64,000 bases of DNA from Slackia sp. ZJ119 (lineage in GTDB: Bacteria; Actinomycetota; Coriobacteriia; Coriobacteriales; Eggerthellaceae): positions 62,001 to 126,000 of the forward strand of contig NZ_JAAKEN010000002.1 in the NCBI RefSeq assembly GCF_011039175.1. Reading direction: 5' to 3'. Positions 37,799 to 45,457 of the stretch are shown one piece after another (within the stretch, counting starts at the first letter, position 1; every line of letters starts with the position of its first letter). The position numbers and the translations under genes are program-made. The notes under the pieces were generated by a model that ran no database searches, was not told the origin of the DNA, and saw only the letters and a program-made list of their open reading frames with translations.

Positions 37799-37961
37799 AT
37801 TCTCCTTCTTTCTACACTCTCACTCGTGTTAGTAGAGGCATGTGCGCATTACACGCAAGCTGATACTGGCCTAGTGTCGGCGACCACCCCCTCTCATAGC
37901 GCGTTGGCGTGCGCGGAGCCTTCCTTGCGGACGGGCCGCCGCGCACCGTCTGCCGGCCGTC

Positions 37962-38228
37962 TTACGCGACGGGAGGCTTGGGAGCGCCGGGCGCGGCGGG
38001 AGCGCCGGGGGCCTTGGGCGCGCCGGGGGCGGCAGGGGCGCCGGGTGCGGCCGTCGGGATCTCCTTGGTGCCGTCGAGGTAGGGCGTGAAGTCCGCCTTG
38101 CAGAACGGGCAGGCCTTCAGCATGATGCCGCCCATCGTCTGAATGGTCTTCCCGCACTCGGGGCACTTGTTCGGGCCGCCGCCTGCGCTAGCGTCTGCTG
38201 GTCTGAAGCACATAGAACAAACCTCCAT
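37962..38228 (-). CDS. Zinc-ribbon protein with a Pro-Gly-Ala repeat tail, copy A
   Basis: 88 residues. Three CxxC pairs (Cys4/7, 22/25, 40/43) make a zinc-ribbon or rubredoxin-like head. The tail from about residue 59 is a collagen-like series of PGAPAAPGAPKAPGAP units. A near-identical protein is encoded at 41279-41545. The ATG at 38228 keeps all three CxxC pairs, but the best ribosome site (GGAGG) lies inside these first codons and would serve a Met five codons later (38213), so the start is uncertain. It is the first gene before the molybdoenzyme on the same strand, with 163 bases and no terminator between. Function unknown; a metal- or cofactor-related helper is plausible. Confidence 0.75.
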   Translation of the reverse strand: MEVCSMCFRPADASAGGGPNKCPECGKTIQTMGGIMLKACPFCKADFTPYLDGTKEIPTAAPGAPAAPGAPKAPGAPAAPGAPKPPVA

Positions 38229-38238
38229 CTTGGTCCGC

Positions 38239-38274
38239 GACCACCTGCGCTTGGCGCGGCGCGCACGGGCGGTC
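38239..38274 (-). promoter_or_regulatory. Leader hairpin upstream of zinc-ribbon copy A
   Basis: In transcript sense a 12-pair stem with one mismatch and two G-U pairs (38274-38263 with 38250-38239) ends 11 bases before the annotated ATG. The same place in copy B has a perfect 14-bp stem of different sequence, so pairing is conserved although bases are not. Confidence 0.6.
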
Positions 38275-38340
38275 TTTGCAGTAACCTTCGCCAGACATGA
38301 CCTGGCAAGTGATCAGATTACGTGTCTGGCGCAGAACAGG

Positions 38341-38416
38341 CATCGAATCACGGGGACAATTTATGGTGCCGCAGCATCGTACCGATGGGATGATTTTCAT
38401 CATCCTTTAGGAACGG
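38341..38416 (-). promoter_or_regulatory. Conserved upstream block, copy A
   Basis: 76 bases nearly identical to 41667-41742, starting CATCGAATCACGGGGACAAT on the plus strand. It includes the small palindromes CATCG-TAC-CGATG and GATGA-TTT-TCATC. It lies about 115 bases upstream of the zinc-ribbon ATG, the right place for a shared promoter and regulator site. The CATAAATT on the minus strand could be a -10 region. Confidence 0.6.
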
Positions 38417-38586
38417 TTTCTTACATAATGGCTGGTAGGTAGCTTGTTTTCAAATTGCGCAGCCGCACACGAAACCACGCCGGATCGCCTTTTGGCACCC
38501 ATTTGGCATGATGCGCGACGCATGCTGCCCCATTAGAATCGGGGGACGTGGAAAGGCGTTTCTCGGCCTTCCCGGAAAGGATTCCT

Positions 38587-39177
38587 ATGAAGAACAACAA
38601 GGCGTATTTTTCTGTCGACGCCCTTGCGAGCGAACGCGACTTCGACGTGTGGTATGCCGACGGCGACGTGTTTCTGAACATCAGGGGCCCCTGGACGAGC
38701 GAGCGCGATCGAGTGACCATCTTCGGACGCATGGGCGGCGAGATGGGCTGCATCAAACCCGACGCGAAGGCGCTCACCTATTACCTGAAGCTGGAGCGTT
38801 GGGAATACGTGTTCCATACGCTGCGCGTGTTTGAAAACTACTTCGTGGAAGGCATGAAGTGGCGAGCTGACGGCAGCCTGGCAAACCCGCCCTTCGACTT
38901 CGTGAACGAGGACACCGGACGGTCAGAAGTCCATGTGCAGGTGACGCATCTCAAAGGGCGCGGAGAGTGCTTCGAGGTGCGTGCTCGCGACGTGGCGGCC
39001 CTGCGCATCGCCGTGGCGGCCGTCATAGCCATGGGCATCAAAGAGCACCACAAAGGCCTGAGCGAGGGCTTTCTGGACACCAGCAGGTCACGCCTTGCCA
39101 GGATAAAGAGCTGGCTGTTCGCCGACAAGGGCATCACCTACGAAGAGCTGCAAAGGCAAAAGGAACTTGAGAGCTGA
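38587..39177 (+). CDS. Hypothetical protein, 196 residues
   Basis: From an ATG at 38587 with an AAAGGA site (an ATG 13 codons upstream has none). A soluble mixed alpha/beta protein: YFSVDALASERDFDVWYADGDVFLNIRGPWTSERDRVTIFGRMGGE reads as beta-strands of a barrel-like fold. The C-terminal third is helical and basic (DTSRSRLARIKSWLFADKGIT). No family is recognised; a tubby-like or LURP-one-like barrel would fit but is unproven. It is transcribed divergently from zinc-ribbon copy A and is flanked by a strong terminator, so it is a separate unit inside the molybdoenzyme locus. Confidence 0.7.
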   Translation: MKNNKAYFSVDALASERDFDVWYADGDVFLNIRGPWTSERDRVTIFGRMGGEMGCIKPDAKALTYYLKLERWEYVFHTLRVFENYFVEGMKWRADGSLANPPFDFVNEDTGRSEVHVQVTHLKGRGECFEVRARDVAALRIAVAAVIAMGIKEHHKGLSEGFLDTSRSRLARIKSWLFADKGITYEELQRQKELES

Positions 39178-39211
39178 AAGCGCTGATCGACAAGTTCGCT
39201 CAGCGCACGCG

Positions 39212-39261
39212 AAAGGGCCCCGATGCCGGCTGGAGCAACCTCCCGGCATCGGGGCCCTTTT
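39212..39261 (+). terminator. Strong terminator between convergent genes
   Basis: An 18-bp perfect stem (39212-39229 with 39243-39260) and a short T-run on the plus strand, 35 bases after the hypothetical gene. It may also serve the MFS gene ending at 39328 on the other strand. Confidence 0.88.
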
Positions 39262-39327
39262 CATGAAAAGGCGAAGCGCCGCAGGCGGCACCTGCAGCGC
39301 TCCGCTTGAAACCGATAGGCAGAAAGC

Positions 39328-41028
39328 CTATTTCTTCGAAGACATGACAGCCTTGTTCTTGGCAAGCTGCGCACCGCCGAACACGAAGAAGTACGCGAAG
39401 GGCAGCAGCAGGCCGACGGCCATGAGCGGCAACGCGTAGGGCTGCTTGGACCAGGCAGGCACAACCAGCGGGCACACGATGCAGAGGATGGCCAGAATGG
39501 CCACGATCGCCAGCATGATCATGAAGCGCGTGTTGCCGTCGCTCTCGGACGCACCCAGCTTCTCTTCCTCGGCAGCCAGCTGATCCATGGTCTTGCCAGC
39601 CGTTTCCTTCACGAACAGCACCGTGCAGACAAAGCCCAGGGCGAACGGCACGATGAGCACCAGCACGACGGTCGACCAGTTGGTGGTGCCGGCAGCGGTC
39701 TGGAAGAACGCCATGCCGGCGATGCCGCCGAGCACGATGGACGAGGCCGAACCGCCGAAGCGGGCGAACGCCTGGCACCACGAGGTGCCGGTGTTGCGGA
39801 TGGCCGTAGGATAGCTTTCAGGCATGAGCGGCTGCACGGCCGTGATGGCGTAGTTCAGCGCGAAGCCGAACAGCAGCATCAGCGCGATGCACAGGCCCAT
39901 GTTGTTGGGAGCCACGAACAGCGAGCACAGCACGATGGCCACGATGCAGAACAGCCACGAGAACGCCAGGTTGCGCTTGCGGCCCACCTTGTCGGACACG
40001 AAGCCGACCGTGATGTTGGACGCGATGGCGGCCACGTTGTTCCACGTCTGCAGAGCAACGGAGTCGGCCTGAGAGTAGCCCAGACCCACGAACCACGTGG
40101 GAATCCAGGCGTTCATGCCGTACACGCAGAACTGGCCCACGAAGTACGCGGCCCAAATGGCGCACGTAGCAACGATGAACTTGCTGGAGAACAGCACCGA
40201 AGGACCGGTCTTGGCAGGCTTGGGCGGAACGATGAGCAGATTGGGGTCGTACTCGTGAGAGGTGTGACGCGTAGCCTGCTCGATCTGCGTGAGGCGCTTG
40301 CAAGCCATCACCTTGTTGCCGGAGTTGGCATACCAGTGCGGCGTCTCATGCATGAGGAAGATGAGCACGACGCCATAGAGCAGCGGGATGGCGCCGATCA
40401 GGTAGCACAAACGCCAGTTGGCGTACATGGTGGCCGAGCTGCCGTCAGCCATCGTATAGGTCACCTCGTTCGTGAAGCCGCCCAAGATAGGACCGGCGGC
40501 GTTGCAGATGGGGTTGGCGATAAGGCCGGCCAGAACCCAGCCCACGACCATGAAGGCCATGCCGAACGTCACGAACACGCCGCGCTGCTTGGACGGCATG
40601 CTCTCAGAGAACACCGTGGTGACGACCGGGATGCAGGAGCCCACGCCGAAGCCGGCGATGAGGCGGAACGCCGCGAAGAACGCCAGGTCGTTCGCGAACG
40701 CCTGCGGCAGCGTGAACAGGCCGTAGAACATAACGGCGACCACGAGCGTCTTCTTGCGGCCGAAGCGGTCGGAAGCGATGCCGCCGACTGCGCCGCCCAA
40801 AACCATGCCCAGAAGACCCCAGGTGGTCAGCGAGCCCATGAGGGCGCCGGGGTTGGGATCGTTGGGCCAGAACGTATGAGCCACAAACAGGTTGGTTGAA
40901 TTGACGATCATGAAGTCATAGCCGTCGAAGATCATGGCGAAAGCGAGCAGCACGAACACGGTCCATGTGTGCCCACTGATGCCGATAGAGTCAATGACCT
41001 CTGAGATCGTAAACTCTTTTTTGTCCAT
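39328..41028 (-). CDS. MFS transporter, aromatic-acid:H+ symporter-like
   Basis: 566 residues with an AAAAGGAGG site. The first helix carries FDGYDFMIVN, the D-G-Y-D motif characteristic of AAHS-type carriers for benzoate-like acids. The loop 2-3 motif is GGIASDRFGRKKT and the matching loop 8-9 motif is GFVSDKVGRKRN. Twelve helices are followed by a charged segment (ETAGKTMDQLAAEEEKLG) and two extra C-terminal helices, so the protein is longer than usual. It is preceded by zinc-ribbon copy B on the same strand. It probably imports the substrate of the molybdoenzyme encoded 1.5 kb downstream. Confidence 0.9.
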   Translation of the reverse strand: MDKKEFTISEVIDSIGISGHTWTVFVLLAFAMIFDGYDFMIVNSTNLFVAHTFWPNDPNPGALMGSLTTWGLLGMVLGGAVGGIASDRFGRKKTLVVAVMFYGLFTLPQAFANDLAFFAAFRLIAGFGVGSCIPVVTTVFSESMPSKQRGVFVTFGMAFMVVGWVLAGLIANPICNAAGPILGGFTNEVTYTMADGSSATMYANWRLCYLIGAIPLLYGVVLIFLMHETPHWYANSGNKVMACKRLTQIEQATRHTSHEYDPNLLIVPPKPAKTGPSVLFSSKFIVATCAIWAAYFVGQFCVYGMNAWIPTWFVGLGYSQADSVALQTWNNVAAIASNITVGFVSDKVGRKRNLAFSWLFCIVAIVLCSLFVAPNNMGLCIALMLLFGFALNYAITAVQPLMPESYPTAIRNTGTSWCQAFARFGGSASSIVLGGIAGMAFFQTAAGTTNWSTVVLVLIVPFALGFVCTVLFVKETAGKTMDQLAAEEEKLGASESDGNTRFMIMLAIVAILAILCIVCPLVVPAWSKQPYALPLMAVGLLLPFAYFFVFGGAQLAKNKAVMSSKK

Positions 41029-41278
41029 CAGTCCCTCCTTTTGAGGTAACTCGTTGCATTAGGTGCCAGTGCGATGCTCGTTCGCCTTGCACAAACGAAC
41101 ATTGCACCAACGTTTGAAACTCTCTTTCTGCAGCAGCAAGATCGAAATTTGCAGCAGGCTTGCCGCCAGCCCGCCTGCCCTGTGAAAAGCAGCTGCTCAC
41201 ATCCCCCTCTCAGGATGTGTCGACGCTGCGCGGAGCCTTCCTTGCGGACGGGCCGCCGCGCACCGTCTGCCGGCCGTC

Positions 41279-41545
41279 TTACGCGACGGGAGGCTTGGGG
41301 GCGCCGGGTGCGGCGGGAGCGCCGGGGGCCTTGGGCGCGCCGGGGGCGGCAGGGGCGCCGGGGGCCGCCGTGGGGATCTCCTTGGTGCCGTCGAGGTAGG
41401 GCGTGAAGTCCGCCTTGCAGAACGGACAGGCCTTCAGCATGATGCCGCCCATCGTCTGAATGGTCTTCCCGCACTCGGGGCACTTGTTCGGGCCGCCGCC
41501 TGCGCTAGCGTCTGCTGGTCTGAAGCACATAAAGCAAACCTCCAT
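41279..41545 (-). CDS. Zinc-ribbon protein with a Pro-Gly-Ala repeat tail, copy B
   Basis: 88 residues, almost identical to copy A at 37962-38228; residue 5 is Phe instead of Ser. The three CxxC pairs and the PGAP repeats are kept. The same start ambiguity applies (ATG at 41545 or at 41530). The 3' flank of about 50 bases is also the same as in copy A, so the whole cassette of promoter block, leader, gene and flank was duplicated. It lies 250 bases upstream of the MFS gene on the same strand. Confidence 0.75.
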   Translation of the reverse strand: MEVCFMCFRPADASAGGGPNKCPECGKTIQTMGGIMLKACPFCKADFTPYLDGTKEIPTAAPGAPAAPGAPKAPGAPAAPGAPKPPVA

Positions 41546-41555
41546 CTTGGTCCGC

Positions 41556-41601
41556 GACTGCTTGCGCACACCGCGCCGCGCCGCGCCGTGCGCAAGCAGT
41601 C
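41556..41601 (-). promoter_or_regulatory. Leader hairpin upstream of zinc-ribbon copy B
   Basis: GACTGCTTGCGCAC (41556-41569) pairs perfectly over 14 bp with GTGCGCAAGCAGTC (41588-41601), with a GC-rich loop. The base lies 11 bases upstream of the annotated ATG, exactly as in copy A, and the stem sequence has changed in a compensatory way. Confidence 0.7.
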
Positions 41602-41666
41602 TCTGCAGTAACCTTTCGCCAGGCATGACCTGGCCTCTGACAGATTAGTGGCCGCTGCAGGCAGGG

Positions 41667-41742
41667 CATCGAATCACGGGGACAATTTATGGTGCCGCGG
41701 CATCGTACCGACGGGTTGATTTTCATCATCCTCGAGAAACGG
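41667..41742 (-). promoter_or_regulatory. Conserved upstream block, copy B
   Basis: Nearly identical to 38341-38416 apart from a few positions around the palindromes (GACGGGTTGAT instead of GATGGGATGAT). It is the probable promoter and regulator-binding region for the zinc-ribbon/MFS unit. The LuxR regulator gene starts 205 bases further on in the opposite direction. Confidence 0.6.
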
Positions 41743-41946
41743 AGCCGGAATAGTCCCAGATGAGAAGCTTCGAGCTTCAACGAAGTCCTCTTTGAGCGCC
41801 AGAACGAACGCGCTTGTCGCGCAAACCCGCCCAGGCCTATAAAGAGTGGCACGCCGGCGACATTTAGTGTATAAATTAAGGCTAAGTAGCCCTGAGGAGA
41901 CTATACCTTCCGCTGCATGATCGAGAAAATACAAGGATAACCGCCG

Positions 41947-43698
41947 ATGAACATCAACCTTCCGCGCATAAGCATCATCGTGGACGACAGCCAGGGCATG
42001 GGGGCCCAAGGCGAACTGAACACCTTGTCGCTGGGCCTCGGCCTTCATCAGGCATGGATTTATGCGGCCATGTTCGGCGCGAACCGCCTGTTCCATGCCG
42101 AGCCTCTCAGCTTCCAGGAAAACGCCCAGACCCTCGTCTCCTGCTTCCTCCTGATTTCCATTGTGACGTTTGGCGCCTCGCTTCTGTTCGCCGTCGTCAC
42201 CGACCAGAAGCTTCTCAGGTTCTATACCGCCAAGCGCGTTTTGGCGGGTGCCAGCGCTTTGACCGCATCGGGCACGCTCGCAGCGTTCGCCGGGCCGATT
42301 CCCGGCGCGTTGGGAGTTCTGGCAACCGTGTTCGCAGGCGTATCGACCGGCATAGGCTCGGCGCTGCTTCTGCTGTTCTGGGGCACTGCCTATTCCCGCC
42401 ACAGCGCCGCCACCATCACGATGAACACGGCGGTGGCCATCGTGATAGCCGTGGCCGTCTACCTGTTTGCGCTGCACGCGCTGCCCTACCCTTACGCAGG
42501 AGTGTTCACCGCCCTGCTGCCGCTGCTGGAGCTGCCGTTTTTGTGGCAGTTGACGCCGGTGAGCTATGCGGTGCGCCACGCGGTGCCCATCTTCAACCCC
42601 TTGCCGGTGAACAAAGGCCCGTTTTCGCTGCGCCTGGCGCTTCCGATGCTTCTGTTCGGCTTTGCGCTCGGAGCGCTTCGCAGCACGTCTTTGCAGATCA
42701 TCCTGCCTTCGTCGGACCCCATCACGCAGCTGCTCGCACTGTTCGCAGGCGGGGCCGCCACCGTGCTTTTGCTGATAACCGTGTTCTCGCTCGACAGGCG
42801 CAGCAGCTGGGACTTCCTGTTCCGCCCGCTTGTCCCCTTCATCGCCATCACGCTGTTCTTCCTGCCTTCCGCCGCGCTCAACGATTCAACGTTCGCCACG
42901 TTGGTGCTGCTCACGGGCTACATGTGCTTCGAAGCGCTCATGTGGGTCTTTTTCGGCGAGATGTCCCAAGAGTTCCGCCTGTCCCCCATTTTCGTGTTCG
43001 GCGTGGGACGGAGCTGTCTTGCTTTCGGATCGCTGGCCAGCGTGCTCGCCATGTCCAACCCGAGCCTGATCAAGGCCATGACGCCGTTCGGCGAGGCGGG
43101 CGGAGCCATGATCGTCATGGCCTGCTTGATCGTCGGCTATGCGCTTTTGCCGCGCGTGCGCGACATCAGGCACGCCGTGGTGCAGGGCGTGCACAATTCG
43201 AACGCCATAGAAAGTTTCAACGACCAGGCGGCGGACCAGGAGGCGCAGGCCGCTTGCGAGACCCAGAAGGCTCAAGAGGCTCAGGAAGGCCAGGCGGCGC
43301 AGGACGGCGCGAACGTGGCGATCGTCAAAAGCGAGGGGCCGGAAAGCGCAGGCGGCAGCGATGCGCCAGCAAGCGAAGACGCGCCCCCCGCAGCCGAAAC
43401 GCCCGCAGAGGCCGCCTTGGCCCAAGAGAGTCGTGCTCGCAAGAGCGGGCGCTTCCGCACGCAGTGCGAGATCATAGCCGACCGCTACCTGCTCTCGCGG
43501 CGCGAGACCGAGGTCATGTTCCTGCTCGCCAAAGGCTACAACGCCGCCTTCATCCAGGACAAGCTGTGCATTTCGAAGAGCACGGCCAAAACCCACATCG
43601 GCCACATCTACCGCAAGCTGGACATCCACAACCAGCAAGAGCTGCTGGCCATGGTGGAAAAGACCCGCGAAGAGCTGCTGGAAGACGACAGCCGGTAG
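41947..43698 (+). CDS. LuxR-type regulator with a 12-helix membrane domain
   Basis: 583 residues. The first ~420 residues form about 12 membrane helices in an MFS-like pattern. A Glu/Ala/Gln-rich cytosolic linker follows (about 425-505). The LuxR helix-turn-helix is at the end (about 515-575: LSRRETEVMFLLAKGYNAAFIQDKLCISKSTAKTHIGHIYRKL). Such membrane-tethered regulators are abundant in Eggerthellaceae and are generally taken to sense a small molecule at the membrane and control the adjacent genes. It is divergent from the zinc-ribbon/MFS unit and is the natural candidate to bind the two conserved upstream blocks. Confidence 0.9.
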   Translation: MNINLPRISIIVDDSQGMGAQGELNTLSLGLGLHQAWIYAAMFGANRLFHAEPLSFQENAQTLVSCFLLISIVTFGASLLFAVVTDQKLLRFYTAKRVLAGASALTASGTLAAFAGPIPGALGVLATVFAGVSTGIGSALLLLFWGTAYSRHSAATITMNTAVAIVIAVAVYLFALHALPYPYAGVFTALLPLLELPFLWQLTPVSYAVRHAVPIFNPLPVNKGPFSLRLALPMLLFGFALGALRSTSLQIILPSSDPITQLLALFAGGAATVLLLITVFSLDRRSSWDFLFRPLVPFIAITLFFLPSAALNDSTFATLVLLTGYMCFEALMWVFFGEMSQEFRLSPIFVFGVGRSCLAFGSLASVLAMSNPSLIKAMTPFGEAGGAMIVMACLIVGYALLPRVRDIRHAVVQGVHNSNAIESFNDQAADQEAQAACETQKAQEAQEGQAAQDGANVAIVKSEGPESAGGSDAPASEDAPPAAETPAEAALAQESRARKSGRFRTQCEIIADRYLLSRRETEVMFLLAKGYNAAFIQDKLCISKSTAKTHIGHIYRKLDIHNQQELLAMVEKTREELLEDDSR

Positions 43699-44011
43699 GG
43701 CGCTGAAACAGCGTCGCGCACAAGGCCCGGCCCTGCGCTTTTCGCAGAACGCCGCCCCCGCCGTGGAGCGCCGCCCGCGTTCTCCGGCGGGAGATTAATG
43801 CTGACCAACTTCATCAGCAATTATGCCGGCCCCGCAAGGTGCGACGGCGACGGTCGGCGCTCCTTCGCGACTCGCGGCATCGAGCCCTTACAATGCCGTC
43901 ATCTTCCTATGACGTTTCGGTAAAAGCAGGACAGCGACGCTCTTATTTGTGGCAAGATGGAATCTCGGTCCGAAGAACTGCGCTCATCGCGGCGGCAAAG
44001 GAGAGATTCAC
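43699..44011. promoter_or_regulatory. Intergenic region before the FHA/PknB cluster
   Basis: 313 bases. A GAACGC/GCGTTC-ended imperfect hairpin (about 43749-43782) and a TACAAT box near 43889 are visible; the latter may be the promoter of the fhaA operon. Both are weak calls. Confidence 0.3.
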
Positions 44012-45022
44012 ATGGGCTTTCTTTCGAGGTTCGAAGGCAAGATGGAAGACACCTTCGAAGGGGCGGCCGACAAAGTTTTCGACTCCCCCATCTCACCCGT
44101 CCAAATTGCGAAAAAAGCCGAAAAGCAAATGAAGCGCGAAAAGATGGTCGGCGCCGGCAAGCAGTACGCCCCGACGCTGTACACCGTGCTCGTCAACCCG
44201 GACGACGACAAGCGTCTGTTCGGATACTACCCCACGCTGGCCGGCGAAACGGAAACGTACCTGGTCGCGAAAGCGGCCGAGCACGGCCTGGTCATGGACG
44301 GCCAGCCGCTGGTGCGCTTCATCGTGGACGACGGGCTGAAAAGCGGCAAGTTCGACATCATCGCCGAAGCCGTGGCCGCGCCCATCGTGATGCAGCTGCG
44401 CAACGAAGAAATGCAACGCTACGGCCTGGTCCCGCAAACCCCCGGCATCGCTGCCGCGCCGAGCTACGGCCAAGCCGCCCCCTACGGCGGCCCGCAGCCC
44501 TACGCGCCGGACCCCTACACGCCTTCCCAGCCCGCCCCGGCCGACGCCTACGAGCCGTACGACCCCTACCAGCCCGTTGTCCCGGCCGTGGCCCCTGCGG
44601 CTGCTTTCGCCGGCGGGGCTGCAGCGGCCGGAATCGGAGCCGCCGGAGCTGCTTCCGCCGTGCCTGCGCGGGGCAGCCACACCATCGTGATCCCCCCTGC
44701 CGGCGCCGCCCCTGCCCCGGCAGGCGCCGCCGGCGGAGCCCAGGCGCAGCTCATCGACGTGGCAACCAACCGCCCCTTCGCGCTCAGCGGCGCACGCGTC
44801 ACCATGGGCCGCGAATCGGTCAACGACATCCAGGTCCACGACATCAACGCGTCCCGCAAGCACGCCGAGCTGACGCTGCAGCAAAACGGCGCCTGGGCCA
44901 TCACCGACGTGGGGTCCACCAACGGCACCATCGTCAACGGGCGGCCCGTCGCATCGCAGGTGCTCCGGCCCGGCGACCGCATCACCATCGGCACCACGGA
45001 ATACACGTTCGTCGTCGCGTAA
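44012..45022 (+). CDS. fhaA: FhaA-like protein: DUF3662 domain plus FHA domain
   Basis: 336 residues from an ATG at 44012 (AAAGGAG site). The N-terminal 125 residues match the DUF3662 domain (GFLSRFEGKMEDTFEGAADKVF). Then comes a Pro/Ala/Tyr-rich linker and a C-terminal FHA domain (about 255-335) with the phosphothreonine-binding signatures MGRESVNDIQV, SRKHAEL and GSTNGTIVNG. It is expected to bind phosphorylated partners of PknB and so link kinase signalling to peptidoglycan synthesis. It is the first gene of a compact five-gene operon. Confidence 0.93.
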   Translation: MGFLSRFEGKMEDTFEGAADKVFDSPISPVQIAKKAEKQMKREKMVGAGKQYAPTLYTVLVNPDDDKRLFGYYPTLAGETETYLVAKAAEHGLVMDGQPLVRFIVDDGLKSGKFDIIAEAVAAPIVMQLRNEEMQRYGLVPQTPGIAAAPSYGQAAPYGGPQPYAPDPYTPSQPAPADAYEPYDPYQPVVPAVAPAAAFAGGAAAAGIGAAGAASAVPARGSHTIVIPPAGAAPAPAGAAGGAQAQLIDVATNRPFALSGARVTMGRESVNDIQVHDINASRKHAELTLQQNGAWAITDVGSTNGTIVNGRPVASQVLRPGDRITIGTTEYTFVVA

Positions 45023-45043
45023 AGCGACCGGTTAGGCACGCTC

Positions 45044-45457
45044 GTGATCGACATCGTCCTGCTCATCGTCCGGCTGCTGTTCATCGCCCTGCTGTACCTC
45101 TTCTTGTTCGCAATCATGAAGACGGGCATCGGGCTGGTGCGCGGCCAGCGCAAAAAAGAACGCACCTGGAACCTCACGGTCGAGAAGGGCCCCAAGGAAC
45201 TGCGCGGGGTCTCCATCGTCGTGCGCGGGCCGGTCATCGTCGGACGCTCTCCCGGCGCCGACATCGTCATCGGCGCCGGCTACGTGTCCGGCCGCCACGC
45301 CCGCTTCGAGCTGATGGGCCAAAACCTCTTCGTCGAGGACCTGGGCTCCACCAACGGCACGGCCGTCAACGGGCAGCGCATCTTTGAGCCCACGGCGCTG
45401 CACAACAACGACGTGGTCACCGTCGGCGACGTCGCCATCAAGGTAAGGTTTTCCTAA
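45044..45457 (+). CDS. fhaB: FhaB-like membrane-anchored FHA protein
   Basis: 137 residues with a GTG start at 45044, 21 bases after fhaA. One N-terminal transmembrane helix (VLLIVRLLFIALLYLFLFAI) is followed by a basic segment and an FHA domain with VGRSPGADIVI, SGRHARF and GSTNGTAVNG. This matches the short FhaB/FipA type that in mycobacteria lies in the same operon and binds phosphorylated division proteins. The stop overlaps the pstP start by one base. Confidence 0.92.
   Translation: MIDIVLLIVRLLFIALLYLFLFAIMKTGIGLVRGQRKKERTWNLTVEKGPKELRGVSIVVRGPVIVGRSPGADIVIGAGYVSGRHARFELMGQNLFVEDLGSTNGTAVNGQRIFEPTALHNNDVVTVGDVAIKVRFS

Noticed and set aside
35573-38089. Plus-strand open frame of 838 codons opposite the molybdoenzyme
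   Set aside because: An antisense shadow of a clearly recognisable gene, with no ribosome site and non-protein-like composition.
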